Of a stretch of DNA of 64,000 nt, positions 26,947-36,846 are shown one piece after another. The notes under the pieces were generated by a model. The model was given only the letters and a program-made list of their open reading frames with translations. It searched no databases and was not told the origin of the DNA. Positions within the stretch are counted from its first letter, which is position 1. Every line of letters starts with the position of its first letter. This DNA comes from Pseudoalteromonas neustonica (lineage in GTDB: Bacteria > Pseudomonadota > Gammaproteobacteria > Enterobacterales > Alteromonadaceae): contig NZ_BDDS01000015.1 of the NCBI RefSeq assembly GCF_001653135.1, positions 1 through 64,000 on the forward strand. Direction: 5' to 3'. The position numbers were made by a program, and so were the translations under genes.

Positions 26947-27780
26947 TTAGTTTTGTTCAACTAAGCCAATATATATTTGTGTGGTTGGATCGACTTGTAG
27001 GCAACTGATCAACCCTTCTTTAATTAGTTCTAACATCGCGATAAAACTCACTACCACCCCGCTGCGCCCTTCGTCAAAGATAAATAAGTCAGTGAAAGGA
27101 AGCTGTGAACTGGCTTGTGATAGTTTTTGTAATATTAAGCTCATTCGTTCACGGGTTGATAGTGCTTCAGCTGTGATTTGATGGTGTTCCAGCGTTTTTG
27201 CTCGTGCCATCACATCGCTAAGGGCAAACAATAAATCCTTTAGATCTACATCAGGGAGTAACTGCGCTTGCTCATCTTGCTCTGGCACCAGCGCCTGTGC
27301 AATATAAATATCACGACCAACGCGTGGAATATCGTCAAGATTTTCTGCGGCTTGCTTAAATTGTTCGTACTCTTGTAATCGGCGTATTAGTTCAGCCCGA
27401 GGATCTTCTTCTTCTTCCAGTTCTTCATGTTTGGGCAATAATAAGCGCGATTTTATTTGCGCTAACAAGGCTGCCATTACTAAATACTCGCCTGCTAACT
27501 CAAGTTGAAACTCGGTCATCATTTCAACATAATGAACATACTGCTCTGTAATACTAAAAATAGACAATTCAAGAATATCGAGTTTATGTTTTTTAATTAG
27601 ATACAGAAGTAAATCAAGCGGCCCTTCGAAGGTTTCTAAAATAACTTCAAGCGCATCAGGCGGAATATATAAGTCTTGCGGCGTATTCATTACTTCTTTG
27701 CCATGCAAAAAAGCCAGCGGCAGCTTTCGCTGCGCCAGCTCTTGTGTTTGAGCTACCTGTTCAGTGACACGCTCACTCAT
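26947..27780 (-). CDS. scpA: Segregation and condensation protein A
   Basis: ScpA, the kleisin subunit of the bacterial SMC condensin. The opening DPLDLLLYLIKKHKLDILELSI helix region, the acidic linker (EELEEEEDPR) and the C-terminal winged helix (FIAMLELIKEGLI) are typical. The usual partner scpB does not follow; yceJ-yceI are next instead. ATG 27780 is preferred to the TTG at 27792. It begins 15 nt after yciO. Confidence 0.93.
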   Translation of the reverse strand: MSERVTEQVAQTQELAQRKLPLAFLHGKEVMNTPQDLYIPPDALEVILETFEGPLDLLLYLIKKHKLDILELSIFSITEQYVHYVEMMTEFQLELAGEYLVMAALLAQIKSRLLLPKHEELEEEEDPRAELIRRLQEYEQFKQAAENLDDIPRVGRDIYIAQALVPEQDEQAQLLPDVDLKDLLFALSDVMARAKTLEHHQITAEALSTRERMSLILQKLSQASSQLPFTDLFIFDEGRSGVVVSFIAMLELIKEGLISCLQVDPTTQIYIGLVEQN

Positions 27781-27794
27781 GGTGTTTAACAAGG

Positions 27795-28415
27795 TTATTC
27801 AAATGGAGTTGTATCACCGCAGCCAACACGTAGCACTTCAACTGTATCTTCTGAAAGATCAATCACTGTCGTTGCTTGTTCGGCTAAGTAACCGCCATGA
27901 ATAATTAAATCAACCAAAGGGCCTATGCGATCGCGAATTTCATCTGGATCAGATTCTGTAAACTGCTCACCGGGTAATATTAATGAACACGACATCAATG
28001 GCTCGCCTAATTCAGCGAGTAACGCACAGGTAATTGGATGCTCTATTACACGAATACCAATGGTCTTTTTCTTGTCATTTAATAGCCGTTTAGGGACTTC
28101 TTTAGTTCCTTTGAATATAAATGTGTACGGCCCAGGAGTATTATTCTTAATTAGCCTGAACAATTGATTATCTACGCGAGCATAGGTCGAAAGCTCAGAT
28201 AGATCGCGACACACTAATGTAAAATTGTGGTGTCTCTCAATGCCACGAATACGTTCAATACGCTCTTTGGCTTGTTTATTCCCTAAATTACAGCCTATTG
28301 CATAGCCTGAATCTGTCGGGTAAACCACTACCCCGCCTTTCTTAATTATATCGACTGCTTGATTAATTAATCGTGGTTGTGGATTATCTGGATGAATATG
28401 AAAAAAATCACTCAT
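27795..28415 (-). CDS. yciO: YciO/Sua5 family protein (threonylcarbamoyladenylate synthase-like)
   Basis: A 206-residue YrdC-fold protein: YPTDSGYAIGCNLGNKQA, PGPYTFIFKG and GIRVIEHPI. The YciO branch is related to TsaC/Sua5, which make threonylcarbamoyl-AMP for tRNA t6A, though YciO itself has a debated role. It overlaps yciV by 8 nt and precedes scpA, so the three are one transcript. Confidence 0.92.
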   Translation of the reverse strand: MSDFFHIHPDNPQPRLINQAVDIIKKGGVVVYPTDSGYAIGCNLGNKQAKERIERIRGIERHHNFTLVCRDLSELSTYARVDNQLFRLIKNNTPGPYTFIFKGTKEVPKRLLNDKKKTIGIRVIEHPITCALLAELGEPLMSCSLILPGEQFTESDPDEIRDRIGPLVDLIIHGGYLAEQATTVIDLSEDTVEVLRVGCGDTTPFE

Positions 28416-29265
28416 GTGTTACTCCTTCTTGCCCTTCCCAAGTTTGCCAAACGCCTTGGCAATCTTTTGGCAGATATAAGTTTTTTCCTAATTCTAGCCA
28501 ACTAGTAGGAAAATGAAAATCAGACCCTTGCGAGCACAGTAAGCCGTATTCACGGCTCAATTCACCCAAGAACTGTCGCTCAGTGGGTGCTTGTTGTGGT
28601 TGTGCAACTTCCATTGCATCGCCACCAGCATCTTTAAACTGACTTAATAATTTGCGCAGCCACTTATTCGACATTTGATAACGCCCAGGATGGGCAACAA
28701 CAGCGACGCCACCTGCGGCGTGAATTGCCGTAATCGCCGTTTTCATGTCACACCAATCACTTGGCACATACCCTGTTTTTGCACGACCAAGGTATTTTTT
28801 AAATACGCCTGGTATTGTGGTTGCAACACCACGCGTGATCAGCGCTCTTGCATAATGCGCGCGGGTTATCTGTGCATCACCAGCAAGCTCCTGCGCTTGT
28901 TCATAAATGCCATCAAAGCCATTTTTTTCTAAGCGTCGGCCAATTTCTATTGCTCTAGCAGCACGCTTTTGTTGCTGTATAGTGAGTAAACTGGTCAATG
29001 CTTCTTCATTGATATCTACATTTAATGCCACAATATGGATCTCAAAACTTTCCCACTTGGTGGAAATTTCAACACCTGTGATCAAGGTTAATGGCAGAGA
29101 CTCGTTTTTTATATAGGCTTGAGCGGGTTTCACCGCAGCGATAGTGTCATGATCCGTAATCGCAAACACATCTATATTTTTTTCAACTGCACGCAATAAT
29201 AACTGCTCAACACTTAGTTGCCCGTCAGAATGCGTAGTGTGGCTGTGTAAATCGTATTTTATCAA
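28408..29265 (-). CDS. rnm: PHP-domain 5'-3' exoribonuclease (RNase AM)
   Basis: A 285-residue PHP hydrolase (YciV). The metal-binding set is visible: DLHSHTTHSDG at the start, ITDHDT near 38, AHPGR near 195 and GSDFH near 250. E. coli RNase AM trims 5' ends of 5S and other rRNA precursors and degrades short RNAs. It is divergent from the trp leader, as in E. coli, where yciV adjoins trpL. Confidence 0.92.
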   Translation of the reverse strand: MIKYDLHSHTTHSDGQLSVEQLLLRAVEKNIDVFAITDHDTIAAVKPAQAYIKNESLPLTLITGVEISTKWESFEIHIVALNVDINEEALTSLLTIQQQKRAARAIEIGRRLEKNGFDGIYEQAQELAGDAQITRAHYARALITRGVATTIPGVFKKYLGRAKTGYVPSDWCDMKTAITAIHAAGGVAVVAHPGRYQMSNKWLRKLLSQFKDAGGDAMEVAQPQQAPTERQFLGELSREYGLLCSQGSDFHFPTSWLELGKNLYLPKDCQGVWQTWEGQEGVTHE

Positions 29266-29348
29266 AAGAGAAGACTGCTCATATTAAATGTGCCAAAGTT
29301 GTTATTAAGTATAACAAAAAATTTTAATAAATTGTTTTTAATAAATAC

Positions 29349-29378
29349 TTGACATTAACGCCGTTGATACGGTTTACT
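29349..29378 (+). promoter_or_regulatory. Probable trp operon promoter
   Basis: TTGACA at 29349-29354 and TTTACT at 29373-29378 with an 18-nt spacer, 34 nt ahead of the first leader peptide. No convincing TrpR operator is seen over the -10 (about half of the E. coli half-site bases match), so control may rest mainly on attenuation. Confidence 0.7.
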
Positions 29379-29411
29379 GTAGCCACTTGAGACACATTAA
29401 GAACAAAAACA

Positions 29412-29456
29412 ATGACCAATTCAATCCAAAACACTATCTGGTGGTGGCACTCGTAA
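29412..29456 (+). CDS. trpL: trp leader peptide 1
   Basis: A 14-codon frame reading MTNSIQNTIWWWHS, with three successive Trp codons near the end. It couples translation to attenuator 1: CACTCG (29448-29453) can pair with CGGGTG (29462-29467), and CGGGT can instead pair with ACCCG (29495-29499) to block the terminator. Confidence 0.92.
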   Translation: MTNSIQNTIWWWHS

Positions 29457-29492
29457 ATTATCGGGTGACGAATTGTCGTGTCTAACACATTC

Positions 29493-29517
29493 AAACCCGC
29501 TTATTGCGGGTTTTTTT
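29493..29517 (+). terminator. trp attenuator 1
   Basis: AAACCCGC (29493-29500) pairs with GCGGGTTT (29506-29513), followed by T. It is an intrinsic terminator placed 36 nt after leader peptide 1. Confidence 0.92.
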
Positions 29518-29542
29518 ATATTTAAATTTTAGGGTAACAAAC

Positions 29543-29593
29543 ATGAATAACGTAGCAACTCTTACACATCATTGGTGGTGGCGCCTGGTATAG
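29543..29593 (+). CDS. trp leader peptide 2 (tandem)
   Basis: A second 16-codon leader reading MNNVATLTHHWWWRLV, again with three Trp codons in a row, preceded by AGGG 10 nt ahead of the ATG. It lies after terminator 1, so it is translated only on transcripts that escaped the first attenuator. GCGGG (29593-29597) can pair with CCCGC (29640-29644) as an antiterminator. Confidence 0.9.
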   Translation: MNNVATLTHHWWWRLV

Positions 29594-29635
29594 CGGGACG
29601 GTAATGGTCTATCTAAAACATAGATATCGTTATTC

Positions 29636-29673
29636 AAACCCCGCATAGCATAGCTTGCGGGGTTTATTTTTTT
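29636..29673 (+). terminator. trp attenuator 2
   Basis: AAACCCCGC (29636-29644) pairs with GCGGGGTTT (29657-29665), then ATTTTTTT. It ends just before the trpE ribosome site. Confidence 0.92.
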
Positions 29674-29686
29674 GAGGGAATGAGGT

Positions 29687-31255
29687 TTGATTTTTAGTCA
29701 TATAACAACAACGCCAGGTGAAGTTACCAGCATCACCCAAGTGCGAGAGTACATCCATAGCCCATTAGCTCTTTACGGGCTGCTTGATAAAGACAACTCA
29801 TTGTTATTAGAGTCAGCCGAAATTGATTCTAAAGACAGTGTTAAGAGTTTAATTTTAGTCGATTGTGCGCTTAAAATTATCTGCGCGGGTAAAACAGTTA
29901 CGGTAACAGCGCAATCTAATAATGGTCAGCAATTGTTGCCTTATTTACAAAGTAAGTTAGAAAATTGCCACACTCAACTAAGCGAACAAACCCTGACTAT
30001 TGAGTATAAGGGCTGTGATAGCGACATTGATGAAGCCACTAAGCTTATCGCCGATAACGCATTTAGTGCTCTACGCTGCTGTATAAATAATATTAACAGC
30101 ACCACTAACAATCCTTTTTCGCTATTCTTAGGCGGTGTATTTGCCTACGATATGGTGGCCAACTTTGAACAACTAAGTGATGTTCCTGATGGCGATAACA
30201 GCTGCCCTGATTATGTATTTTATTTAGCCGAAACCCTTGTCATTATTGATCATCAAGCTAAAACAACGGAGCTCATTGGAAATGTGTTTAACGGCCCTGA
30301 TGTTCATGCTAATTGCTTTGAGGTAGGAAAGAAGCTTGAACGCTTAAATACATTATGCGACCAAGCTGATAATTTTAGTGCAACACAAACAATGGGCGCC
30401 AGTGATGTAACTGTTGATATCAGCGACGAAGTTTACTGCCAACAGGTCAAAAGTTTGAAAAAACACATTGTTGATGGTGACATCTTTCAAGTTGTTCCAT
30501 CGCGCACTTTTTCACTGCCATGTGCAAACTCGCTACATGCTTACAGCCAACTAAAAAAACAAAACCCAAGCCCGTATATGTTTTACATGCGCGATAGTGA
30601 ATTTGCTTTGTTTGGTGCATCTCCGGAGTCAGCTTTAAAGTTTTGTGCACAGTCACAACAAGTTGAAGTGTATCCAATTGCAGGCACCCGCCCCAGAGGT
30701 AAGTTTGCCAATGGTCAAATTAATCCTGATTTAGATAGCCGTATTGAGCTTGAGCTACGTAATGATCAAAAAGAACGTGCTGAACATTTGATGCTGGTCG
30801 ATTTAGCACGTAACGACGTAGCCCGTATTAGCGTACCCGGTACTCGTCATGCCAAAGAACTATTAAAAGTAGACCGCTATTCTCAAGTCATGCATTTAGT
30901 GTCTCGCGTTGTGGGGACTTTAAAACCTGACCTTGATGCCTTGCATGCTTATCAAGCCTGTATGAATATGGGTACACTTGTTGGCGCACCGAAAGTCAGT
31001 GCCGCAGAGCTAGTACGTCAAACTGAAGGTAAACGTCGAGGAAGTTACGGTGGCGCGGTAGGTTACCTTACTGGTGATGGGGCAATGGATAGCTGTATTG
31101 TTATTCGCTCAGCCTTTGTAAAAAATAACATAGCCTACGTTCAAGCAGGTGCTGGTGTGGTACATGACTCTGACCCGCAATCTGAAGCAAACGAGACTCG
31201 CGCTAAAGCACAAGCAGTTATCACAGCGATTCAATCGACGTATCAAGGACACTAA
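29687..31255 (+). CDS. trpE: Anthranilate synthase component I
   Basis: A 522-residue chorismate-using enzyme that makes anthranilate with TrpG. LLESAEIDSKD near the N-terminus is the Trp feedback-binding site (LLES). The chorismate site is in the C-terminal half (IFQVVPSR, PIAGTRPRG, EHLMLVDLARND, GSYGGAVGYL). The start is TTG at 29687: GAGGG lies 8 nt upstream and no other start gives the full N-terminus. The TTG may hold TrpE output down. First gene of the trp operon. Confidence 0.95.
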   Translation: MIFSHITTTPGEVTSITQVREYIHSPLALYGLLDKDNSLLLESAEIDSKDSVKSLILVDCALKIICAGKTVTVTAQSNNGQQLLPYLQSKLENCHTQLSEQTLTIEYKGCDSDIDEATKLIADNAFSALRCCINNINSTTNNPFSLFLGGVFAYDMVANFEQLSDVPDGDNSCPDYVFYLAETLVIIDHQAKTTELIGNVFNGPDVHANCFEVGKKLERLNTLCDQADNFSATQTMGASDVTVDISDEVYCQQVKSLKKHIVDGDIFQVVPSRTFSLPCANSLHAYSQLKKQNPSPYMFYMRDSEFALFGASPESALKFCAQSQQVEVYPIAGTRPRGKFANGQINPDLDSRIELELRNDQKERAEHLMLVDLARNDVARISVPGTRHAKELLKVDRYSQVMHLVSRVVGTLKPDLDALHAYQACMNMGTLVGAPKVSAAELVRQTEGKRRGSYGGAVGYLTGDGAMDSCIVIRSAFVKNNIAYVQAGAGVVHDSDPQSEANETRAKAQAVITAIQSTYQGH

Positions 31256-31256
31256 A

Positions 31257-31874
31257 ATGAGCATAACTAACACTAAACTAACGGATGTAAAAATCTACTT
31301 TTTAGATAACTTTGATTCATTTAGTTATAACTTAGTCGATGAACTTTCTATGTTAGGCAGCGATTTAGTGGTATATCGTAACAACATAGATGCACAGGTT
31401 ATTTTTGAAAAAATGTGCAACGAAACTAAGCCGGTCATTTTAGTGCTATCACCCGGTCCAGGTACGCCCTCAGCCGCAGGCTGTTTAATGGCATTGATTG
31501 AACTATGTAAAGGACACTTCCCCATGCTGGGGATTTGTCTTGGCCAACAAGCATTGACACAAAGCTATGGTGGGGTTATTGGCCATGCTGGCGAAACCGT
31601 ACATGGTAAGTCGTCAATCATTGAACTTGGTGAACACCCCGTTTTTGCAGGTATGGGGGAGCGTATACCAGTAGCCCGATATCATTCACTTATGGCAACG
31701 CAGGTACCTGATAGTGTAAAAGTAATTGCTAACTATGAAGCAATTCCAATGGCAATCTATCATGCGCAAGATCATGCTTTGGGTTATCAATTTCATCCTG
31801 AGTCTATTTTGACGCCAAATGGCGCCGCGCTACTTCAACAAAGTATGCAATTTTTAGCTAACGCAAAGCAGTAG
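31257..31874 (+). CDS. trpG: Anthranilate synthase glutamine amidotransferase component
   Basis: A 205-residue class I glutamine amidotransferase. It has the LSPGPGTP oxyanion strand, the catalytic Cys in PMLGICLGQQ and the His-Glu pair in YQFHPESI. It supplies ammonia to TrpE. It begins 2 nt after the trpE stop codon and, unlike E. coli, is not fused to trpD. Confidence 0.95.
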   Translation: MSITNTKLTDVKIYFLDNFDSFSYNLVDELSMLGSDLVVYRNNIDAQVIFEKMCNETKPVILVLSPGPGTPSAAGCLMALIELCKGHFPMLGICLGQQALTQSYGGVIGHAGETVHGKSSIIELGEHPVFAGMGERIPVARYHSLMATQVPDSVKVIANYEAIPMAIYHAQDHALGYQFHPESILTPNGAALLQQSMQFLANAKQ

Positions 31875-31882
31875 AGGACTTT

Positions 31883-32953
31883 ATGTCAGTAAATCAACAA
31901 TCAGCCACGCACAACACAAGTGCCCTCATTGATGTGTTACTTACACAAACATCATTAAGCTTTAGCCAAAGCCAACAGTTATTTGATGCGATAATGCAAG
32001 GTAAAGTAAATAATATTGCGCTCTCAGCATTATTAGTCGCATTGAAACTCAAAGGTGAAGTAAGTGACGAAATTGCAGGCGCAGCTGCTTCCATGCGTGC
32101 TAATGCCGTTCCTTTTAATACAAAATTAGCAATGTTAGCTGACAGTTGCGGCACTGGCGGCGATGGCTCAAATACCATTAATATTAGTACTACCGCGGCC
32201 ATTGTTGCAGCCGCCTGCGGGATTAATATGGTCAAACACGGTAACCGCAGTGTATCGAGTAACTCAGGCTCCGCCGATTTACTCAAAGCGCTGGGTATTA
32301 ATATTGATATGACACCAGATCAAGCCGTTGCGTGTTTAGAACAAACTGGGTTTACCTTTTTGTTTGCGCCGCATTACCACAGTGGCGTACGCCATGCGAT
32401 GGAAGTACGGACAACGTTAAAAACCCGTACTATTTTTAATATTTTAGGGCCTTTAGCAAACCCCGCAGCACCTGAAGTGCAATTGCTCGGTGTATACGAC
32501 GAAAACTTATGCTTAGCGATGGCGCAAACACTAAAAACCCTCGGTACAAAGCGCGCTATGGTAGTTCATGGTTCCGGCACCGATGAAATCGCCTTGCATG
32601 GTAAAACGACCGTTGTAGAGCTTAATAATGGAGAACTTCGCCAGTACACACTCAGCCCTGCTGATTTTGGTCTTGCAAACTATTCACTTGAACAACTCGC
32701 CGGTGAAGGTCCAGAATATAACGCCAATGCCAGTCGCGCCATTTTAGCAGGCACAGGGACGGATGCGCATAATGCAGCAATTATCGTCAATGTTGCCGCA
32801 CTGTTGTATCTCACTGGTAAAGTCGAAAACTTTAAAGCAGGCGCACAACACGTCGTTGAGGTTTTAAAAAGTGGTCGCGCCTTAAACACATTAAACACTA
32901 TTGTAGAGCAAAGCCATAAAGCCGTAACAAACTCAGAGGTAACCAATGGCTAA
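31883..32953 (+). CDS. trpD: Anthranilate phosphoribosyltransferase
   Basis: A 356-residue enzyme that joins anthranilate to PRPP. The PRPP-binding DSCGTGGDGSNTINIST and the KHGNRSVSSNSGSAD loop are present, and RTIFNILGPLANP follows. It starts 8 nt after trpG and overlaps trpC by 8 nt. Confidence 0.95.
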   Translation: MSVNQQSATHNTSALIDVLLTQTSLSFSQSQQLFDAIMQGKVNNIALSALLVALKLKGEVSDEIAGAAASMRANAVPFNTKLAMLADSCGTGGDGSNTINISTTAAIVAAACGINMVKHGNRSVSSNSGSADLLKALGINIDMTPDQAVACLEQTGFTFLFAPHYHSGVRHAMEVRTTLKTRTIFNILGPLANPAAPEVQLLGVYDENLCLAMAQTLKTLGTKRAMVVHGSGTDEIALHGKTTVVELNNGELRQYTLSPADFGLANYSLEQLAGEGPEYNANASRAILAGTGTDAHNAAIIVNVAALLYLTGKVENFKAGAQHVVEVLKSGRALNTLNTIVEQSHKAVTNSEVTNG

Positions 32954-34310
32954 CGTATTAGACAAAATCGTCGCAGATAAGAAAATAGAGCTGGCTGAGC
33001 GTAAAGCAAAGCGCCCCCTTGAGAGCTTTAAAGCACAAGCAGTACCAACAAATCGTGATTTTTATAAAGCCTTAGCAGCACCTGGTACACAGTTTATTTT
33101 AGAGTGTAAAAAAGCTTCTCCTTCGAAGGGCCTGATTAGAGAGCCATTTGACTTAGCTGAAATTACAAATGTTTATAAAAACTACGCCACCTGTATTAGT
33201 GTATTAACAGATGAAAAATACTTTCAAGGAAGTTTTGATTACCTAGAGTTTGTACGCAGCCAAGTTGAACAGCCACTGATCTGTAAAGACTTCTTTATTG
33301 ATGAATACCAAGTTTACATGGCTCGAATTTATGGTGGCGATGCAATATTGTTAATGTTATCAGTGCTTGATGATAAACAGTATCAACTATTGGCAAGCGT
33401 AGCGCACAGCTTAAACATGGCTATTTTGACTGAAGTGAGCAATGAAGAAGAAGTAGTGCGTGCATTAGCTCTTGATGCACAGATCATCGGTATTAATAAC
33501 CGTGATTTACGTGATTTAAGTACTGATTTAGCTACAACCGAAAGACTGCGTACACTTATTCCTAATGACAAAGTCGTGATCTCTGAATCTGGTATCTATA
33601 CCCATCAAGATGTAAAACGCTTAGCACCTTTGTGTAATGGCTTTTTAATTGGCAGTTCATTGATGGCTGAACCTGATTTAGAACGCGCGTGTCGTCGCGT
33701 AATTTTAGGTGAAAACAAAGTCTGTGGTTTAACTCGCAGTGAAGATGCCATTAATGCTTATAAAAGTGGTGCGGTATTTGGTGGATTAATTTTTGCGCCT
33801 AAATCACCGCGTTATGTTGACCTTGATTGCGCCTTACAAATAACTCAAAGCGCCCCGCTCGCTTATGTGGGTGTATTTGTAAATGAAAGCATTACAAATG
33901 TCGCTGAGCATGCAACAAGCTTAAAGCTATCTGCAGTGCAATTACACGGCCAAGAAGACAATGATTACATAAATACACTGCGCCCTTTACTGCCGCGTGG
34001 CTGTCAAATTTGGAAAGCTCAAGCAATTAAAGATAGCTTGCCTGAACCTATTAGTGGCGTTGATCGTCACCTATACGATACCCACAGTGATACACAAGCT
34101 GGCGGTACAGGTAAAACATTTGACTGGGCAATTTTAAAAGATGTAAAACAGCCGTTTATGCTCGCAGGTGGTTTAAATGCAGACAATATTCAAGGCGCTT
34201 TATACCAAGGTGCTCATGGCCTAGATTTAAACTCTGGGGTTGAGCAAAGCGCAGGCAAAAAATGCCAACAAAAATTAAATGATGCGTTTATCAGCATCCG
34301 CAAATATTGA
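32946..34310 (+). CDS. trpCF: Fused indole-3-glycerol-phosphate synthase / phosphoribosylanthranilate isomerase
   Basis: A 454-residue two-domain enzyme, as in E. coli TrpC. The first half (about 1-255) is the IGP synthase barrel ([33 protein letters not shown]). The second half is the PRA isomerase barrel (VCGLTR near 258, [29 protein letters not shown]). Catalyses the third and fourth steps after anthranilate. Confidence 0.95.
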   Translation: MANVLDKIVADKKIELAERKAKRPLESFKAQAVPTNRDFYKALAAPGTQFILECKKASPSKGLIREPFDLAEITNVYKNYATCISVLTDEKYFQGSFDYLEFVRSQVEQPLICKDFFIDEYQVYMARIYGGDAILLMLSVLDDKQYQLLASVAHSLNMAILTEVSNEEEVVRALALDAQIIGINNRDLRDLSTDLATTERLRTLIPNDKVVISESGIYTHQDVKRLAPLCNGFLIGSSLMAEPDLERACRRVILGENKVCGLTRSEDAINAYKSGAVFGGLIFAPKSPRYVDLDCALQITQSAPLAYVGVFVNESITNVAEHATSLKLSAVQLHGQEDNDYINTLRPLLPRGCQIWKAQAIKDSLPEPISGVDRHLYDTHSDTQAGGTGKTFDWAILKDVKQPFMLAGGLNADNIQGALYQGAHGLDLNSGVEQSAGKKCQQKLNDAFISIRKY

Positions 34311-34317
34311 GGTTAAT

Positions 34318-35502
34318 ATGAATAATCCAGCTTACTTTGGCGAATTTGGCGGCATGTTTGTCCCAGAATTGCTTGTTCCAGCGCTAAAACAACTAGAAAA
34401 TGAGTTCAATAAATCACAAACAGATCCAGCTTTTCAAGTTGAACTTGAAAAGTTACTTAATGAATATGCCGGTCGGCCTACACCGCTTACATTAACCCGT
34501 AACTTAATTAAAAACCCAAAAGTCAAACTATACTTAAAACGTGAAGACTTACTCCATGGTGGCGCGCATAAAACCAACCAAGTATTAGGTCAAGCATTAT
34601 TAACAAAGCGCATGGGCAAAAAAGAAGTTATTGCTGAAACGGGTGCCGGACAACACGGGGTAGCCACAGCACTTGCATGCGCACTACTGGGTTTAAAGTG
34701 CCGTATTTACATGGGCGCAAAAGACGTTGAACGTCAGCAACCTAATGTATTCAGAATGAAACTAATGGGCGCAGAAGTTATTCCTGTAACCGCAGGCTCT
34801 GGCACACTTAAAGATGCTGTAAATGAAGCGCTGCGTGACTGGTCAGCAAATTATAAAGAAGCACACTATTTACTGGGCACAGCCGCAGGCCCTCACCCAT
34901 TCCCAACCATTGTCCGTGAGTTTCAAAAGGTAATTGGTGAAGAAGCAAAAGAACAAATATTAAAAGCAGAAGGTCGTTTGCCTGATGCTGTACTAGCCTG
35001 TGTTGGTGGTGGCTCTAACGCCATTGGTATGTTTACTGACTTTATTGACGAACCTAGTGTTAAATTAATCGGGGTCGAGCCTGCGGGTAAAGGCCTTGAT
35101 ACTCACGAACATGGCGCAACAATTTGCAAAGGCACCAAAGGTATTTTACACGGTACATATACTTATATTATGCAAAACGATGATGGCCAGATAGAGGAAT
35201 CATACTCTGTTTCAGCAGGTCTTGATTACCCTGCAGTGGGCCCACAACATGCATTTTTACATGAAACTGGCCGGGCTCAGTATGTGGGTATTACAGATAC
35301 AGAAGCACTTGAAGCATTTCAGCTACTGGCTAAAAATGAAGGGATTATTCCTGCGCTAGAATCAAGCCATGCGCTTGCTTACGCACTCAAGTATGCGGAG
35401 CAGCTAACTGAGGAGTCCATTTTAGTGGTCAATTTAAGTGGCCGTGGTGATAAAGACTTAGCACATGTTATGGATGTACTTTCAAAAGGAGAAAACGCAT
35501 GA
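34318..35502 (+). CDS. trpB: Tryptophan synthase beta chain
   Basis: A 394-residue PLP enzyme. The Schiff-base lysine is in GGAHKTNQ, and GGGSNAIG binds the PLP phosphate. The start at 34318 ([17 protein letters not shown]) is chosen over an in-frame upstream ATG that would overlap trpCF; GAGG lies 6 nt ahead. It overlaps trpA by 4 nt (ATGA), for translational coupling of the alpha2beta2 complex. Confidence 0.95.
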   Translation: MNNPAYFGEFGGMFVPELLVPALKQLENEFNKSQTDPAFQVELEKLLNEYAGRPTPLTLTRNLIKNPKVKLYLKREDLLHGGAHKTNQVLGQALLTKRMGKKEVIAETGAGQHGVATALACALLGLKCRIYMGAKDVERQQPNVFRMKLMGAEVIPVTAGSGTLKDAVNEALRDWSANYKEAHYLLGTAAGPHPFPTIVREFQKVIGEEAKEQILKAEGRLPDAVLACVGGGSNAIGMFTDFIDEPSVKLIGVEPAGKGLDTHEHGATICKGTKGILHGTYTYIMQNDDGQIEESYSVSAGLDYPAVGPQHAFLHETGRAQYVGITDTEALEAFQLLAKNEGIIPALESSHALAYALKYAEQLTEESILVVNLSGRGDKDLAHVMDVLSKGENA

Positions 35503-36326
35503 GCCAAACTGACCAAAAAACCGACCGCTACGGCAAAATGTTTGCAGCATTAAGCGAGCAAAATCAAGGCTCATTTGTCCCATTTGTGACTATAGGTGAC
35601 CCAAATAAAGAGCTTAGTGTTGAAATAATTAAAAGTTTAATTGATGGTGGCGCAGATGCGCTTGAATTAGGGATCCCATTTTCAGACCCTATTGCTGATG
35701 GCCCGGTTATTCAAGCGGCAAACATTCGCGCCCTTGATGTACACATTAACACGCAAGATTGTTTTGATATCATTAAGCAAGTGCGCCAATACAATGCAGA
35801 TATTCCAATTGGCTTACTGTTATATTCAAACTTGGTGTTTAAACGGGGCCTAGAAGCTTTTTATAAAGATGCCAAAGCGGTCGGTGTTGATTCAATTTTA
35901 GTGGCTGACGTACCACTTCACGAATCTAAAATGTTTCGACAAGCTGCAATGAGTAATAACATTGACCCAATTTTTATCGCCACACCAAATGCGCCTGATG
36001 ACACACTACGTCAATGTGCATCTTATGGCCGCGGTTATACCTATTTGCTTTCACGTGCTGGTGTGACAGGTACTGAGACCAAAGCACAAATGCCAGCGAA
36101 CTCTATTGTTACTAAACTAAAAGAGTATCACAGTGCACCAGCATTACTCGGTTTTGGTATTTCAACGCCGGAAGATGTAAAGGCAGCCTTGGCTGCTGGC
36201 GCTGCTGGCGCTATTTCAGGCTCTGCGGTGGTTAAAATTATTGAAACAAACCTTGATAACCCGCAAGCTATGTTAAGTGGTTTAAAAGAGTTTGTAGCTA
36301 CGATGAAAGCGGCTACAGTACGTTAA
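35499..36326 (+). CDS. trpA: Tryptophan synthase alpha chain
   Basis: A 275-residue TIM barrel that splits indoleglycerol phosphate and channels indole to TrpB. The catalytic Glu is in [11 protein letters not shown] together with the nearby Asp, and [10 protein letters not shown] and GFGIST are the phosphate-binding loops. Last gene of the operon. Confidence 0.95.
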   Translation: MSQTDQKTDRYGKMFAALSEQNQGSFVPFVTIGDPNKELSVEIIKSLIDGGADALELGIPFSDPIADGPVIQAANIRALDVHINTQDCFDIIKQVRQYNADIPIGLLLYSNLVFKRGLEAFYKDAKAVGVDSILVADVPLHESKMFRQAAMSNNIDPIFIATPNAPDDTLRQCASYGRGYTYLLSRAGVTGTETKAQMPANSIVTKLKEYHSAPALLGFGISTPEDVKAALAAGAAGAISGSAVVKIIETNLDNPQAMLSGLKEFVATMKAATVR

Positions 36327-36340
36327 AACACCATTCATTA

Positions 36341-36366
36341 AAAAAGGGCCTGAATAGGCCCTTTTT
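36341..36366. terminator. Bidirectional terminator between trpA and the HU gene
   Basis: AAAAAGGGCC / GGCCCTTTTT with a 6-nt loop. It serves convergent trpA and the HU gene. Confidence 0.88.
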
Positions 36367-36379
36367 ATTTAACAATGCC

Positions 36380-36649
36380 TCAAAGGTTATCTTTTAGCGC
36401 TTTGGCGGGCTTAAAAACCGGCTTGTTAGCGCCTTCAATTTCAATCACTGCGCCCGTTTGCGGATTACGCCCTGCTCTTGCCGGATAATAACTTAACGCA
36501 AACGTACCTAAACCATTAACTTGCACTTGATCGCCTTCTGATAATGACTTAGTTATAGCCGCTAACATACTCTCTAAAGCTGCTTTAGAGTCTTTTTTAG
36601 TTAATTCACTGTGTGCTGACATGGCACTGATAAGTTCTGCTTTATTCAT
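36380..36649 (-). CDS. HU-family DNA-binding protein
   Basis: An 89-residue histone-like protein. MNKAELISAMS starts the helical dimerisation part, GTFALSYYPARAGRNPQTG is the DNA-clasping arm, and KPVFKPAKALKD ends it. It bends DNA as a dimer. It differs from HU-alpha/beta at several arm positions (SYYPARAG in place of the usual RTGRNP lead-in), so it is likely a secondary paralogue. Confidence 0.9.
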   Translation of the reverse strand: MNKAELISAMSAHSELTKKDSKAALESMLAAITKSLSEGDQVQVNGLGTFALSYYPARAGRNPQTGAVIEIEGANKPVFKPAKALKDNL

Positions 36650-36846
36650 AAAATGCTCCTAAAGACGCCGCTAAACCTAACTAGGTTCACGGATTTTGGT
36701 AATGGTCGAATACAAAGCCAAGCAGGCTAAGGGTTAGTTACCCCTAAGTCAACCTTGTAAAGAACACAATAAGTTGATACAACCACTGCAATTATTTTGG
36801 TGTTATACAAGTTTTATCAAATTGGTATTAAAATTACGGGCATTCT

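Noticed and set aside
29355..29390. TrpR operator over the trp -10
   Set aside because: Only about 9 of 18 bases match the E. coli operator and the dyad is broken; attenuation is better supported.
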